Source: Marinifilaceae bacterium (GTDB lineage Bacteria > Bacteroidota > Bacteroidia > Bacteroidales > Marinifilaceae). From it: DNA of 53,622 nucleotides. The notes beneath the pieces are model-generated. The model ran no database searches and was not told where the DNA came from. It saw nothing but the letters and a program-made list of their open reading frames with translations. Both the position numbers and the translations under genes were made by a program. Of the stretch, positions 7,700-15,850 are shown piece by piece. The stretch spans positions 1 through 53,622 of the forward strand of contig JAFGYE010000040.1 of assembly GCA_016936255.1 (NCBI GenBank). The letters run 5' to 3'. Numbering within the stretch: position 1 is the first letter of the stretch; each line of letters starts with the position of its first letter.

Positions 7700-8740
7700 A
7701 TGAAGACTAACTATTTAAATCATCTGCTTTACAGGATATGTGCACCACCATTGGTTGCTGTATTTGTTTACCTGTTGATATTACTAATATTCGATCGACT
7801 CTCTGAAATTGGAAATAATTTTAGTCCTGAAGAATTACTCTTTTTGGGAATTGTAACTTTTGCCTTGTTTGAAGTATACCGCTTTTGGATTTACCAAACG
7901 GAGAAAATCGGCTATTTAAAAGAACGGGTTTTACTGAAATCTCTTTTCTTGTTTATTGGGAGTTTTATCCTCACAATTGTACTTGTTTTTGCATTCTTTT
8001 CACTCTACTTCATTTATTTTTTTGGACTAAGCGAGTTTAGAGCCGAATTAATCTCTTTTCTCATCGTATTCACTTTGGTCGGTATTTTATATCATCTTTT
8101 TTATACGAGTATCCGCTTTTTAGATCAGCAAAAGGTTCTTTTGCTGGAGAAAGAGGAAATGAATCGAAAAAATATAGAGTTTGAACTGCAAGTCTTTAAG
8201 AACAAGATTAATCCTGATTTTTTATATCAATCACTGGAAAGTGTGATTGGTCTGATTCGGAAAAAAGAAGTTGATCAGGCAGAAAAGTTCATCGATGATC
8301 TGGCCTTATTTTACCGACGGATATTAGGAAACAGATACTCCGAGATTGTTTCGATCGAGGAGGAAATTCAGAAAGTGAATCAGTATTTACTGATCAGAAA
8401 TAATAAATACAACAACAATTTTATCGTTAATTGGAACATTGCATCATCTTTAAAAGAAATTTATGTTGTTCCCAATACTATTTTGCAGGTATTGCAAATG
8501 ATTGAATATTATCAAATGGTTGATTTGAATATAAAATTGGCTGTTGATGTGAGCGAAAACGAGGATTATATTGTATTTCATTTTTTATCTTCGGAGCGGT
8601 TAACTCCGGTTCCTAAATTAAATTTTCAAATGAAAACTCTAAAAAAAGCCATTGGCTTTTATTCAAATAAGGAGCTTGTTTGGGATCGAGGCGTAGAGTT
8701 TACAAAAATTTTCATTCCAAAAATTGATTTAGAAGACTAG
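7700..8740 (+). CDS. LytS-like pseudokinase (catalytic His replaced)
   Basis: 346 residues, a divergent paralogue of the preceding kinase with the same layout: four membrane segments in residues 14-140, a linker helix, and a His_kinase-like domain. The signature aligns as INPDFLYQSLE against LDPHFLFNSLN, so the phospho-acceptor His is Asp173. The N-box is also lost: the position of VENAIKHN reads QMIEYYQM, without the Mg-binding Asn. The G-box region is not recognisable. It should therefore not phosphorylate itself. An intact frame between kinase and regulator suggests a retained role, for example as heterodimer partner or sensor subunit of the kinase. That role is inference. Confidence 0.8.
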   Translation: MKTNYLNHLLYRICAPPLVAVFVYLLILLIFDRLSEIGNNFSPEELLFLGIVTFALFEVYRFWIYQTEKIGYLKERVLLKSLFLFIGSFILTIVLVFAFFSLYFIYFFGLSEFRAELISFLIVFTLVGILYHLFYTSIRFLDQQKVLLLEKEEMNRKNIEFELQVFKNKINPDFLYQSLESVIGLIRKKEVDQAEKFIDDLALFYRRILGNRYSEIVSIEEEIQKVNQYLLIRNNKYNNNFIVNWNIASSLKEIYVVPNTILQVLQMIEYYQMVDLNIKLAVDVSENEDYIVFHFLSSERLTPVPKLNFQMKTLKKAIGFYSNKELVWDRGVEFTKIFIPKIDLED

Positions 8741-8770
8741 CAAATTACGAAACCACATATCCCCAAAATT

Positions 8771-9547
8771 ATGAATGTAGTTATTATAGAAGATGAAGTG
8801 TTGGCTGCCGATAAGTTGGAGCGTTTGCTGCAAAAGTACGACTCCAAAATAAAGGTGATTGATCGATTCGATTCAGTTACCGACTCCTCTATATGGTTGG
8901 GAAATCCATCAAACAAAGTTGATTTGATTTTTTTGGATATTCATTTGGTTGATGGATTGAGCTTCGAAATATTTAATAGAGTTCAGGTTCAAACACCTAT
9001 TATTTTTACTACGGCATACAACGAATATGCTTTAAATGCATTTAAATTAAATAGCATCGATTATCTGCTAAAGCCGGTAACATTTGATAATCTGTATACC
9101 AGTCTGAAAAAATTGGAGAATTTCAAGGAATCCTTAAGCGGAGCAGGGGAGATGAGAAATTTAGAGGAGTTGAGCAATGCTTTGGCTACCATTCAAAAAA
9201 GTTACAAAACCCGTTTCATGGTAAAAATCGGCGAAAAACTAAGATCTTTTAAGGCAGAGGATATTTCTGTGTTTTATGCCGATGGCAGAGACGTTTTTAT
9301 TTTGTTGAAAGAAGGCAACCGCTACATTATCGATTACAAAATGGAAGAGCTTCAGGATTTGTTGAATCCTGAACAATTTTATCGTATCAGCCGCTCGTTT
9401 ATTGTCCATATAAATTCAATAAACGGTGTGTCGGTTCATTCCAATTCACGACTGAAAGTAGATTTGTCGCAGGAATTTGACAGGGAATTGATTGTGAGCA
9501 GAGAAAAGGTTGGCAGCTTTAAAGATTGGTTTAACGGAGTAGGATAG
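8771..9547 (+). CDS. LytTR-family response regulator
   Basis: 258 residues. The receiver domain (1-120) has acidic pocket Glu7-Asp8, phospho-acceptor Asp56 in LIFLDIHL, Thr in FTTAYNE and Lys in YLLKPV. A linker leads to a LytTR DNA-binding domain (about 150-256) with FMVKIGEKLRSFKAEDI, YFYADG-like VFYADGRDVFI and FYRISRSFIVHINSI. It is expected to be phosphorylated by the kinase at 6627-7664 and to bind imperfect direct repeats in DNA. It is the third gene of the operon, 30 bases after the pseudokinase. Regulated genes are unknown; the upstream solenoid-protein gene is a natural candidate. Confidence 0.92.
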   Translation: MNVVIIEDEVLAADKLERLLQKYDSKIKVIDRFDSVTDSSIWLGNPSNKVDLIFLDIHLVDGLSFEIFNRVQVQTPIIFTTAYNEYALNAFKLNSIDYLLKPVTFDNLYTSLKKLENFKESLSGAGEMRNLEELSNALATIQKSYKTRFMVKIGEKLRSFKAEDISVFYADGRDVFILLKEGNRYIIDYKMEELQDLLNPEQFYRISRSFIVHINSINGVSVHSNSRLKVDLSQEFDRELIVSREKVGSFKDWFNGVG

Positions 9548-9778
9548 TTTTCTTATGATTTAAAAACAAAGCCTGATCCTAAGGCCTTCTATCTTAAATG
9601 TACATCGAAACTAAAATGCGGACTGCCGGTATATTCTGTTACTAGGAAAAGTAATTGCGGGTTAAAGAAGATGTATTTTTTTTGTTGGGAAATTATAAGC
9701 CGGAAATTTTTGCATTATGAATATTTAGACTAATTTTAAATAAGAAATTTAAATATTCACTAAATTATATTTTTTCCC

Positions 9779-10267
9779 ATGAAAACTTTACAATCGAAAA
9801 TTGGAGCAGGCCTTCTAATGTTGTTTATGCTCTTGCTTGGTGCTTCAACAAAAACGTATGCTCATTGCGAGATTCCCTGCGGAATTTATGCCGATTCTCT
9901 TCGGATCATCATGTTGTCGGAAGATATTGAAACCATTGAGAAAAGCATGAAAAAGATTACTGAATTATCATCGACCGAAAAAGCAGACTACAATCAACTG
10001 GTTCGATGGATCACAAATAAGGAAGATCATGCCAATAAAATTCAGGATATTGCTACCCAGTACTTCATGTTTCAAAGGGTAAAAGTTTCAGATGATCCTA
10101 AAATAATGGCTAAAAATGCAAAACTTCTGGCTGTTCTGCACGAAATTTGTGTTTATGCAATGAAGTCTAAACAAACTACAGATCTAACATATGTTGAGAA
10201 GTTGAAGCAGGCAGTTCAAGAGCTTTCTCATTTGTATTTTGGAGAGGAAGAGCATCATCATCATTAA
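9779..10267 (+). CDS. sodN: Secreted nickel superoxide dismutase
   Basis: 162 residues. Ni-SOD converts superoxide to hydrogen peroxide and oxygen using a nickel hook at the very N-terminus of the mature chain. Residues 29-37 read HCEIPCGIY, matching the hook HCxxPCGxY. Residues 1-28 are a Sec signal peptide (hydrophobic GLLMLFMLLLGAS) ending KTYA, so cleavage after Ala28 would expose His29 directly, replacing the dedicated SodX-type protease of other bacteria. The mature enzyme (about 134 residues) would be periplasmic. The rest matches the four-helix Ni-SOD pattern (LIRWITNKEDHA-like). The C-terminus ends in four His. Hook position 3 is Glu rather than Asp. It is monocistronic, with a terminator just after. 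Confidence 0.93.
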   Translation: MKTLQSKIGAGLLMLFMLLLGASTKTYAHCEIPCGIYADSLRIIMLSEDIETIEKSMKKITELSSTEKADYNQLVRWITNKEDHANKIQDIATQYFMFQRVKVSDDPKIMAKNAKLLAVLHEICVYAMKSKQTTDLTYVEKLKQAVQELSHLYFGEEEHHHH

Positions 10268-10327
10268 AAATTCAGGACGGATGAATGGATTTGTCCGGCA
10301 ATTGGTAAAACCAGGATATAAATTGTT

Positions 10328-10361
10328 GGGGTTTTCACATGGAGTGAGAATCCCTTTTTTT
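10328..10361 (+). terminator. Intrinsic terminator of sodN
   Basis: An 11-bp stem (GGGGTTTTCAC with GTGAGAATCCC, two G-T wobbles) with a 5-base loop is followed by seven T. It lies about 60 bases after the sodN stop and at the 3' end of the converging gene. Confidence 0.8.
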
Positions 10362-11598
10362 ATTCCTTTTCGAGTAAGATATAGGCACCAAAAGTTTTAT
10401 TTTGAAATGGACTTACCAATGGCAGATATCCATTTACCCATTTTCCATCCTGAATTTCAAGTGGATGTTTCTTCATCATTTCCAAATGGAATTGGTCGAA
10501 ACTTGCTTTGAATTGATTAAAGATTTTAAAATTACCTTTCGAGCCCGAACGAATATTTTTGTTTAGAAAAAGAGCCAAAGTACTCATGTTGTACCGAAGA
10601 TTAATCTCCAGGCAAGGATGAATTCTCAGCTTTTCTTCACGATTCAAAACCAACATACAATCAACTCCAAAATAACCGGTATAATTGGTTGCAATATCCG
10701 AATCCGAAAGAATTTTCGATATGCAGGTTTGTAGTTCGAGAATTTTGTTTTCAGTTAATAATGCTTTTATTTCTGAAGGAATACCACCAAGGTAATTACT
10801 CAAATATTGTCCTTTCGAATCGGTTTCAAAAAATCCCAATCCCAGATAATCTAATTCCCCTTTCCCGTTGCAATAATATTGAAGCGAGAAATCGAATACT
10901 TTATTTAAAAAAGGTTCAACCATTACATAGGATTGTGAAGCAAGTATCCCATTAATTGATTGAATAATTGATTCATTTAATGTGGCGTACCGAAGAATTT
11001 GTATGCCTCTTCCTGCTGAGCTTAAAGGTGCTTTAATTACAATTTGTTTCCATTTGTTCATTAGGTTCTCGACCTCTGAAACACTGGTGCAAATTTGTGC
11101 TGTTTGATCTATATTAATGAATAATGAGTTTTTGGAACAATTGATTGCCTCTTTTACAACTTCCAGTGCTTTTTTACGGCAGTATAACTCACGATGCTCT
11201 TCTTTCCAGAAAGCATTGGGCTGATTTAAAAAATTGATGCTGCATGATTCTTTAAAGGGTTTAAGAATATGATGAATTCTAGGACTCCACCCCCAGGGAT
11301 GAAGACTGCCTTTTGGCATTTTAATAAACTCAGAATCTGCTAATGCTGCGCTTAGTGGTTTGAAATTTGGTAAGCTTAGGCCCGCCTTTGTCAGTAGGTT
11401 AATAAATCGTTGGTCAGGCAATTGATGAACCAATACTGTATCCATTTTATCAGCAAAAAACATCGGCAATACATCCAGATCCTGCTCAAACTTTGTTAAG
11501 GTTTTATTGGGCATAAAACTAACAGTTCCGTTAGCAATAGCCATTTCGCAGGTTGGATTGTAAATAAATATTTTGGGGGTAATTTCAGTTTGTACCAT
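10360..11598 (-). CDS. ATP-grasp fold protein, conserved in Bacteroidota
   Basis: 412 residues, cytoplasmic. The N-terminal part starts with IFIYNPTCEMAIANG, a block I associate with a Bacteroidota conserved hypothetical family. The middle has an ATP-grasp nucleotide-binding region: QIVIKAPLSSAGRGIQIL (Lys plus glycine-rich loop) and YVMVEPFLNKVFDFSLQYY. The end of the domain has GYFGVDCMLV and HPCLEINLRYNM, where the E-x-N pair would hold Mg-ATP. The enzyme would ligate a carboxylate to an amine or similar nucleophile; the substrate is unknown. It is divergent from sfsA with about 78 bases between starts, and converges on sodN. Confidence 0.75.
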   Translation of the reverse strand: MVQTEITPKIFIYNPTCEMAIANGTVSFMPNKTLTKFEQDLDVLPMFFADKMDTVLVHQLPDQRFINLLTKAGLSLPNFKPLSAALADSEFIKMPKGSLHPWGWSPRIHHILKPFKESCSINFLNQPNAFWKEEHRELYCRKKALEVVKEAINCSKNSLFINIDQTAQICTSVSEVENLMNKWKQIVIKAPLSSAGRGIQILRYATLNESIIQSINGILASQSYVMVEPFLNKVFDFSLQYYCNGKGELDYLGLGFFETDSKGQYLSNYLGGIPSEIKALLTENKILELQTCISKILSDSDIATNYTGYFGVDCMLVLNREEKLRIHPCLEINLRYNMSTLALFLNKNIRSGSKGNFKIFNQFKASFDQFHLEMMKKHPLEIQDGKWVNGYLPLVSPFQNKTFGAYILLEKE

Positions 11599-11619
11599 TC
11601 AAATTCATATCTTTTCAAC

Positions 11620-11652
11620 TTTACAAAAGTAGGTGAAATCTGCTTATCTTTG
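11620..11652 (+). promoter_or_regulatory. sfsA promoter
   Basis: TATCTTTG at 11645-11652 is an exact TAnnTTTG element. A TTTA (-33-like) lies at 11620-11623, with a 21-base spacer. The start codon at 11677 would then have a leader of under 20 bases. Confidence 0.6.
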
Positions 11653-11676
11653 GTTTTCCAACATAAATATATAAAT

Positions 11677-12372
11677 ATGATTTTTCCCAATAAATTAGTT
11701 CACGGTCGCTTAATAAAGCGGTACAAAAGATTTTTAGCTGATATTGAGTTGGATAATGGAGAGATTGTTGTTGCGCATACTTCTAATTCGGGTAGCATGA
11801 AATCTTGTTTGGAAGAAGGGGCAGAGGTGTACTTAACTTTCGTTGATGATCCCAAACGCAAAACCAAGTATACCTGGGAAATGATCAGGATCAACGGGTC
11901 TTGGGTAGGAATTAATACTTCAGTTCCGAATTTACTGGTTTACGAAGCCGTCAAAAATCAAGAAATTGGTGCTTTGAGAGGATATTCGTTCGTAAAAAGA
12001 GAGGTGAAATTTGGAGATAGTCGTTTTGATGTTTTTGCTTCGAATGAAATAGAAGAGTGCTTTATCGAAGTGAAAAATGTAAGTATGAAAGTTGGTGATT
12101 ATGCTTGTTTTCCGGATGCAGTAACCACCCGGGGAAAAAAGCACTTAAATACATTAATGCAGGTAAAGAAAGAAGGCAAAAGAGCCGTGATGGTTTATGT
12201 GATTCAACGAACAGATGTTGAAAAATTTTCACCTGCATATGATATTGATCCGGATTATGCAATGGCTTTAAAAGAAGCTTACGAGAATGGAGTGGAGGTT
12301 TATCCGATCCAGGCAATTGTTACGCCGGAACATATTGAGCTGGGAGAACTATTGCCTCTCGAATTGGAATAA
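11677..12372 (+). CDS. sfsA: SfsA-family DNA-binding/nuclease-like protein
   Basis: 232 residues from ATG 11677, a normal SfsA length. Typical blocks are LVHGRLIKRYKRFLADIEL, VAHTSNSGSMKSCLEEGAEV, WEMIRINGSWVGINTSVPN and CFIEVKNVSMKVGDYACFPDA. Next come TTRGKKHLNTLMQVKKEGKRA and VYVIQRTDVEKFSPAYDIDP. The EVKN and FPDA-TTRG motifs belong to a restriction-endonuclease-like core. SfsA was named for a sugar-fermentation effect in E. coli and its true activity is poorly defined. A start 87 bases upstream is open, but it would overlap the divergent gene and adds a non-homologous tail, so ATG 11677 is preferred and agrees with the promoter. Confidence 0.88.
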   Translation: MIFPNKLVHGRLIKRYKRFLADIELDNGEIVVAHTSNSGSMKSCLEEGAEVYLTFVDDPKRKTKYTWEMIRINGSWVGINTSVPNLLVYEAVKNQEIGALRGYSFVKREVKFGDSRFDVFASNEIEECFIEVKNVSMKVGDYACFPDAVTTRGKKHLNTLMQVKKEGKRAVMVYVIQRTDVEKFSPAYDIDPDYAMALKEAYENGVEVYPIQAIVTPEHIELGELLPLELE

Positions 12373-12394
12373 GTACTTAAACGAAGTACTTTTG
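12363..12394 (+). promoter_or_regulatory. Promoter for the YkgJ-type gene
   Basis: TACTTTTG (12387-12394) matches TAnnTTTG. ATTG at 12363-12366 lies 20 bases upstream, inside the end of sfsA. The next ATG is at 12415. Confidence 0.45.
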
Positions 12395-12414
12395 CCAGCC
12401 TAAAAAGAAAGAAC

Positions 12415-12948
12415 ATGAATACCGAAGCACAAAACGAATTGGAAAGATATCGCGGATTAAGAAATGAAGTTAGCGAATTGAGTGAGAAGTTAGCCAACCT
12501 GCATAAAGATGAAATGGCTTGCAAAAAAGGTTGTTCGGAGTGTTGCATGCATTTTTCGGTTTTGCCGGTGGAGTATTTCAGCATCTTACAGGAATTGAAA
12601 GCAAACCCACCCAAAGAGTATCAGAAATTGGATGAAGAAGCCGACGATTGTAATTTCCTGATTCATGATTCGTGTCAAATTTATCAATCCCGGCCTTTTA
12701 TTTGCCGGACACACGGATTGCCTTTGTTATTTATGAGTCCTGATGGCGATGATTGGGAATTATCAACTTGTCCGTTAAATTTTACCGGTTTTGAGGATTT
12801 TCATAGCGAGAATACCTTTCTTCAGGATACTTACAACAGTAAATTATTCCTAATTAATCAGGAATTTGTTAAGAATTACGAAGCCGAAAAGTTTGGCGAT
12901 TTTGACATGATTTCTATGAATCGTTTGGTTGAGGATTTGAACAAATAG
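12415..12948 (+). CDS. YkgJ-type cysteine-cluster (zinc/iron-binding) protein
   Basis: 177 residues, cytoplasmic. The metal-binding pattern of the family is present: CKKGCSECCMHF near residues 37-48, then CNFLIHDSCQIYQSRPFICRTHGLP, giving Cys pairs typical of the UPF0153/YkgJ Cys cluster. The final Cys is in LSTCPLNF. The first 35 residues are a predicted coiled helix (LRNEVSELSEKLANLHKDE). The family is thought to chelate Zn or Fe and is associated with protein or rRNA modification in some organisms; function here is unknown. It follows sfsA by 42 bases on the same strand with its own likely promoter, and converges with the gene ending at 12977. Confidence 0.8.
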   Translation: MNTEAQNELERYRGLRNEVSELSEKLANLHKDEMACKKGCSECCMHFSVLPVEYFSILQELKANPPKEYQKLDEEADDCNFLIHDSCQIYQSRPFICRTHGLPLLFMSPDGDDWELSTCPLNFTGFEDFHSENTFLQDTYNSKLFLINQEFVKNYEAEKFGDFDMISMNRLVEDLNK

Positions 12949-12976
12949 AACCTGTCTGGTATTTAATCAGCAACAA

Positions 12977-14215
12977 TCATTTTCTTTGCGGAGTTACTTT
13001 TTCTGCGCCGGGAAAACAAAAAGTGCCGCCGATAACTGTAGCTGTTTGCTCGAGGATTGGAACACGCAATTTTGGGAAAATGGATTCTTTCAGATTGATC
13101 ACAACATTTTCATTTGAAGTCCGTTTTCCGCGAAATAGGTTCGATGGGGTGAGAGTATTTGGATTTTCCTTTAAAACAGGTTCCTCAAGATCAGAGAGTG
13201 TGCTGACCAAAGAGTCACAAATCAATAAATTGGTAATAAAACCAAAGTCGCCTCCGTCTTTAAGTAAGCCTAAATTATATTTAGGTGTCACAGCAAAGTG
13301 ATATCCTTTATTTTTTGGGTTCGTATTTTTGACTGCATCTGCAATCGGAAATCCATTGTACCATCCTGTATTTGATTCAGATTCCCATTTTTTAGGAAGG
13401 ATATTGAACATCGTAACTCCGTAATATTCCATTCCCAGTATTCCATTTTCCATTGTTCCCGCATTGAATGGGAGAAGAAGCGATGTTATCGAATCAGGCA
13501 AGCAGTATAAAATACTGTCGGTTATTGTTTCATTGTAGGTAATAATTTGCACATTGATTGGGTTTGGATTGTTTATTTTTATCTCAATTTTTATCGATTT
13601 TCGATTATTTTTCAGCTCTGTTCTCAGTTGATCAATTGAGTTTGAGATTGTATAGGCAACCTGATATGATTCTGAAATAGTACCGGTATTTGGATTTATT
13701 GTTTTCATTCCACCATTTGCGTTTGTCGGATTACAGGTATTCTCTGTAAGTTGATATAATGCCCATCGACCTTGAGGAATGGAATCAGTTAGTTGTTCGG
13801 TTTCGCCTGTATTATAATATATATTAGTGAGCAGATTGGAATAAGCGTTGGGAAATCCGCCTGCATGCGATAGTGATGCTAAATATTTTGAATCTTTCGA
13901 TGGTTGTACCCGTGCACTTACATAGTTGAAAGTTCCCTCATTGAATATTCCATTTATATTTTGATAGTACCACTTCAAACTACCTTGTGACGGGTATTGA
14001 ATAAGAGTTATCTGTTCCTGATAGAAGCAAGCAATTCCTTTGTTTATTGCATCTGTAAGTATAGGGTAGAGCGATTCTGATGCCGGATGCAGTGTATCCG
14101 TATCATTTTTCAGATTGTTATACTTAGCAATTTCATAAGTGTCTGTTCGATATGAAAGAGCAATAGATGTTAGGAGCGGAAGAAAAAGTATTTTCACTAT
14201 AGATTTAGTCATCAC
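12977..14215 (-). CDS. Unknown secreted protein, shorter paralogue of the next gene
   Basis: 412 residues, not recognised. The N-terminus has a hydrophobic segment (IVKILFLPLLTSIALSY) that could be a signal peptide. It is clearly related to the gene at 14330-15850. Shared blocks are IQYPSQGSLKWYYQN, IFNEGTFNYV, GGFPNAYSNLL, GGMKTINPNTGTISESY, WYNGFPIADAV, the DGGDFGFITNLLI segment, and a C-terminal VPILEQTATVIGG followed by PGA. It lacks about 90 residues present in the paralogue between the N-terminal module and the GG-KTINPN block. The presence of a signal in this copy but not the other suggests different destinations. Beta-rich composition with few charges recalls pore-forming or lectin-like proteins, but nothing proves it. 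Confidence 0.65.
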   Translation of the reverse strand: MMTKSIVKILFLPLLTSIALSYRTDTYEIAKYNNLKNDTDTLHPASESLYPILTDAINKGIACFYQEQITLIQYPSQGSLKWYYQNINGIFNEGTFNYVSARVQPSKDSKYLASLSHAGGFPNAYSNLLTNIYYNTGETEQLTDSIPQGRWALYQLTENTCNPTNANGGMKTINPNTGTISESYQVAYTISNSIDQLRTELKNNRKSIKIEIKINNPNPINVQIITYNETITDSILYCLPDSITSLLLPFNAGTMENGILGMEYYGVTMFNILPKKWESESNTGWYNGFPIADAVKNTNPKNKGYHFAVTPKYNLGLLKDGGDFGFITNLLICDSLVSTLSDLEEPVLKENPNTLTPSNLFRGKRTSNENVVINLKESIFPKLRVPILEQTATVIGGTFCFPGAEKVTPQRK

Positions 14216-14259
14216 AAATATTCTTTTTTACGATAATGATAGCATCTATGTAATATGTG

Positions 14260-14283
14260 AAGACCCGCTGAAAAGCAGGTCTT
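14260..14283 (-). other. Intercistronic hairpin between the two paralogues
   Basis: A 10-bp stem AAGACCTGCT/AGCGGGTCTT (minus strand, one G-T wobble) with a TTTC loop. No U-run follows, so it is more likely an RNA-processing or stability element, or a weak attenuator, between the two genes than a full terminator. Confidence 0.5.
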
Positions 14284-14329
14284 CCAAAGATTTACCTCCA
14301 TTGTGGGAGCAGGTATTTGCTGCAATAGG

Positions 14330-15850
14330 CTAAGCACCTGGGTTTGTAATTGCACCGCCAATAGCATATGCACTTTGCTGCAGTTCAGGAACACTAACGA
14401 TAGCATCCGAAGCTGAGAATGTAACTGTAAATGAACTGTTGTCAGAACTTTCTTTGTATGAGTTTTTGTAAACTCCCTGACTGAAGCTTCCTAGTTTAAT
14501 AAAACCAAAAAGTGTCAGATTTCCCGATGCATGTTCTTCCCAACTTTCCTTAAATTTTTTAAAATTCGCATTTCGATATGTGATTTCAACTGTTGGGTAG
14601 TTAGCAATTAAAAGGTTGTTCAGCATACCAAAGTTCCCACCATTTGTAAAAGTGTCCATATTGAAAGTTGGTCTAATCACAAACTTAAACCCGCTGATAT
14701 CCTTTTCTGCATTAGCTACAGCTTGAGAAATTGGATCAGCATAATACCATCCTTTTTCAGTAGCTTGTTGCCATGCTGTAGGAGCCATTGGTATCATTGC
14801 ATATCCTTCCCACTTCATTGAAACGGAACAATCAGTACTTGTTCCTTCAGCTTTCGACATGTCGTATGAGCCTCCGCCTGAAAGTCCGAATTTCAACCAG
14901 GAACCGACACTAAATCCGGCCTGACCTTCAATGTGTACATTCATTTCACTTCCTGAAGCTGATTGTGTTTCCATTTTAATTTCAATGGTACGGCCTTTGT
15001 TTTGTAAGTCGTTTGAAATCTCCTGTTTTGATTTATTGATACCGTACCCAACATTAAATTGGTCCGAAATTTCTCCGTTATTAGGATTTATCGTTTTAAT
15101 TCCTCCATTCTTTTTTGAAGGAGATTGAGTGCATTTTTTTAATGATGTAAGGATCCATGAACCGTTTTGCAGTGTATCTTGCAAAGCATTTACCGGACTC
15201 ATTATGTTTAGATAAATAGAAACATCTGAAATTACCTGATCACTTGATGCAGGGCGGTTCGGCAATAATTTTTTTAAGTTTCTGGCTTCGGTCATTTCGG
15301 TATAGCTGATTGGGCTTTCGCCTGCAGCTTCTTTTCCACTCCAAACACTACCAAAAATATAACCAATAATGTAGTCCAGTTTGGTTTTCACACTTGCATC
15401 TTTCATATCTTCTTCAGAGATGTTGCCATAACAAGTTTGGTAATCAGAAACTACAGTGTTTCCCTGTGTCGAAGCATTTTTAGTTGCCTGATCCAACTGT
15501 CCTTGATCATTTCTGTTTAATGAGTATGCAATTGAATTTAACACTTGAACATAAGCGTTTGGAAAACTTCCGGACGCTCCAAGCTTAGCAGTGTTTGTAA
15601 TATCTCCGGGAGCTACGACTGAATTAATGTAATTGTAAGTTGATTCGTTGAAAATATTGTTGCCATTTTGCCAGTTCCATAGAAAATCGCCTTGAGATGG
15701 ATATTGAATTGGATACAATGGAGATTTAAAAATTGAAGCGACTGCCTCTTGGGCCTTTTTTTGCAATTCTGCGTAGAATTCATCTCCACCTGGTTGGCTG
15801 TTTGCAACTAGTGTGGCAACATTTTCCATTTCTTTTGTTGAATTTTTCAT
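14330..15850 (-). CDS. Unknown protein, longer paralogue, no signal peptide
   Basis: 506 residues, not recognised. It begins with a charged, non-hydrophobic segment (MKNSTKEMENVATLVANSQ), so it is either cytoplasmic or exported without Sec. Blocks in order: YPIQYPSQGDFLWNWQNG (about 47-64), IFNESTYNYINSVV, GSFPNAYVQVLNSIAYSL, a roughly 90-residue region absent from the paralogue, GGIKTINPNNGEISDQF, and a glycine-rich amphipathic stretch (AGFSVGSWLKFGLSGGGSY). Then come GWYYADPISQAV, GGNFGMLNNLLI and the C-terminal VPELQQSAYAIGG. The alternating hydrophobic Gly/Ser segment could form a membrane hairpin as in aerolysin-like toxins; this is only a structural suggestion. It is first in a two-gene minus-strand unit. 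Confidence 0.65.
   Translation of the reverse strand: MKNSTKEMENVATLVANSQPGGDEFYAELQKKAQEAVASIFKSPLYPIQYPSQGDFLWNWQNGNNIFNESTYNYINSVVAPGDITNTAKLGASGSFPNAYVQVLNSIAYSLNRNDQGQLDQATKNASTQGNTVVSDYQTCYGNISEEDMKDASVKTKLDYIIGYIFGSVWSGKEAAGESPISYTEMTEARNLKKLLPNRPASSDQVISDVSIYLNIMSPVNALQDTLQNGSWILTSLKKCTQSPSKKNGGIKTINPNNGEISDQFNVGYGINKSKQEISNDLQNKGRTIEIKMETQSASGSEMNVHIEGQAGFSVGSWLKFGLSGGGSYDMSKAEGTSTDCSVSMKWEGYAMIPMAPTAWQQATEKGWYYADPISQAVANAEKDISGFKFVIRPTFNMDTFTNGGNFGMLNNLLIANYPTVEITYRNANFKKFKESWEEHASGNLTLFGFIKLGSFSQGVYKNSYKESSDNSSFTVTFSASDAIVSVPELQQSAYAIGGAITNPGA

Noticed and set aside
10239-10511. ORF after sodN as a SodX-type maturation protease
   Set aside because: No signal-peptidase motifs; it spans the sodN terminator and is antisense to the end of the ATP-grasp gene.
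13023-13301. Plus-strand ORF opposite the shorter paralogue
   Set aside because: It is antisense to a well-supported gene whose conserved blocks lie in the other frame.
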